Shown here piece by piece: positions 62,788-64,000 of a DNA stretch of 64,000 nt. The notes beneath the pieces were generated by a model, which ran no database searches, was not told the DNA's origin, and saw only the letters and a program-made list of their open reading frames with translations. Origin of the DNA: Anarhynchus alexandrinus (lineage: Eukaryota; Chordata; Aves; Charadriiformes; Charadriidae); the NCBI GenBank assembly GCA_008711295.1, contig VUYV01000391.1, forward strand, positions 300,600 to 364,599, written 5' to 3'. Made by a program: the position numbers and the translations under genes. Numbering within the stretch: position 1 is the first letter of the stretch; each line of letters begins with the position of its first letter.

Positions 62788-63534
62788 CTCATGGTTTAGG
62801 TTAAACTGGCCACTGGGTGAGCGACAGATGCTCCCCCCGACCCCTTTTCAAAGAGAGAGGCAGAGGAGGGAAAGAGAGACTTACGAGTTTAGAAGGAACT
62901 AAACTACTTTAATGAAATATTAATAATAAAATAAAAATAAAATAATGAAATATATACAAAACTGTATCAAGCTCCCAGGATGATGTTCACGACACCGACT
63001 GGCACTGGGGAAGTCCCAGACTGGACTCAGTGATGGATGGGAACTGGATTCTGGATCTGGATTCAGGATCGGGATCACAGGCAAACAAACAGACAGAGCC
63101 CTCCTCAGACACCAGCCATTGAAGAAAAGACCGCTGACCCTTTGATCCATCAGCTTTTATACTGAGCATGAGGCAGATGGGATGGAATACCCTGTTGGTC
63201 AGTTTTGGGTCACCTGTCCTGTCCGCTCCTCCCCGCAGGCGGGACCCCTCTACGCTTTTCTGCTTCTGACCCTCCAACGGGGCAAATAACAAAGTTGGTT
63301 GGCCTTGGCTGTTATAGCAATAAGTATAAGCAGGAGCCTCTCTGCATACCATGCCTGGGCATCAGCTATAAACATTGGTCTTATCACTCTGAGAGCGAAC
63401 AGTGTCTGCAAAATCATAGAAATATGCTATAATTATATTAATAATACGCTGTTAATTTCAGTAGTTAGAAGAGGCCCAGCTAAGAAGCAAAGTTACTGAA
63501 CAAAATTGGTCCTGTTTTACCTCAAACCAGGACA
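62788..63534 (+). mobile_element. Solo LTR of an endogenous retrovirus (probable)
   Basis: The element is bounded by imperfect inverted ends, 'tctcatggtttaggttaaac' at the left and 'ttacctcaaaccaggaca' at the right, which resemble the ends of common avian ERV LTRs. Inside are an A/T-rich run (62921-62950), short GGATC-type repeats, and a TATA-like 'gcttttatactgagcatgag' at about 63150-63170, the text usually near the promoter of these LTRs. No retroviral coding sequence is present on either side, so it looks like a solo LTR. Target-site duplication is not clear. Confidence 0.62.
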
Positions 63535-64000
63535 AGAGCCCAAAAGAAGACGAAATAGTTTAAATAAATGTTTCTTATTTGTTCATTTAAATGTATTTAA
63601 GTAAATAATTTATAGCACTACAATTTGCATCAGTTGATCTCAGAAACATTGCCGTTCTCACCCCAGCTCTTTTCCCAGCACAGGACCCTGCTGCCCATTC
63701 ATCAGCTCAGCTCCTTCTACAACTCAACGCGGTTTTTCTGTCTTTCCTCCCTATCCCTCTGCCTCGTTGCCTGTCGCAAACCACACAGGCTGCTGTCACA
63801 GAGCTCATCCTCCAGCCTTGGGAGCATCACGCCCTGGTCCACAGCACCACACACCGCCAGCTGGGAGCTGCCCTCAGCTGAAGACTCACTGGCAGATCTT
63901 GCTGTTGTGAAACCCCAATGTGACCTACAGCAGCAGGCTCCAACAGGGAGAAGGTGGCCTGGGAGCAAACAGGGACAAAGAGAGAAGGCATTGAAAAGAA
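63535..64000. other. Unassigned right end of window
   Basis: Moderately GC-rich sequence with an open stretch of 83 codons on the minus strand (63717-63968) that I do not recognise. No A2M-like exon was found here. Confidence 0.5.

Noticed and set aside
62921..62950. AATAA-rich run considered as a regulatory AT element
   Set aside because: It is internal to the LTR-like element and looks like simple sequence.
63717..63968. Minus-strand ORF of 83 codons at the right end as a possible first exon of gene C
   Set aside because: It lacks a signal-peptide-like start and any A2M motif, and no further exons link it to exon 16.
1..64000. CRISPR arrays, operons, tRNA or rRNA genes
   Set aside because: None seen. 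The window is a vertebrate intron-rich locus, and no regularly spaced repeats or cloverleaf motifs were noticed.

Overview
The window is bird genomic DNA. It carries many CR1-type LINE tails ending in repeated TTCTATGA units, and the genes have many short exons split by introns of about 0.1-3.4 kb. Nothing bacterial or viral-coding is present apart from one solo-LTR-like element. All recognised genes lie on the minus strand and belong to one family, the alpha-2-macroglobulin (A2M) / ovostatin type of secreted, thioester-containing 'molecular trap' proteinase inhibitors.

Layout from right (upstream) to left (downstream). (1) 63534-61287: an LTR-like element and unassigned sequence. (2) 61286-56222: gene C, a decayed A2M-like copy. 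Only exons 16-20, 22 and 24-26 could be found. It has a stop in exon 20, a stop in exon 25, ruined splice sites at exons 18, 20 and 24, and a frameshift inside the thioester motif. (3) 56221-50450: intergenic, with a CR1 tail. (4) 50449-26226: gene B, a complete A2M-like gene. I could place 35 coding exons with matching splice phases, giving about 1442 residues from signal peptide to receptor-binding domain. (5) 26225-20852: intergenic, with a CR1 copy. (6) 20851-299: gene A, a second A2M-like gene. Exons 1-28 are present (about 1149 codons) and roughly the last seven exons lie beyond the left edge. (7) 1-192: a CR1 tail in gene A intron 28.

A and B share the A2M exon plan almost exactly; most homologous exons are the same length to the base. 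Both keep the thioester GCGEQ and both use the same non-canonical GC splice donor after the thioester exon. They differ most in the bait exons 16-17, the part that sets which proteinases are trapped. Thioester exon 24 is the opposite: about 96% identical between A and B over a sharply bounded 231-bp block, while neighbouring exons are far more different, which suggests gene conversion. The picture is a tandem array that is still duplicating, exchanging and losing copies. I cannot say from sequence alone which gene corresponds to ovostatin and which to an A2ML1-type paralogue, so no symbols are given.
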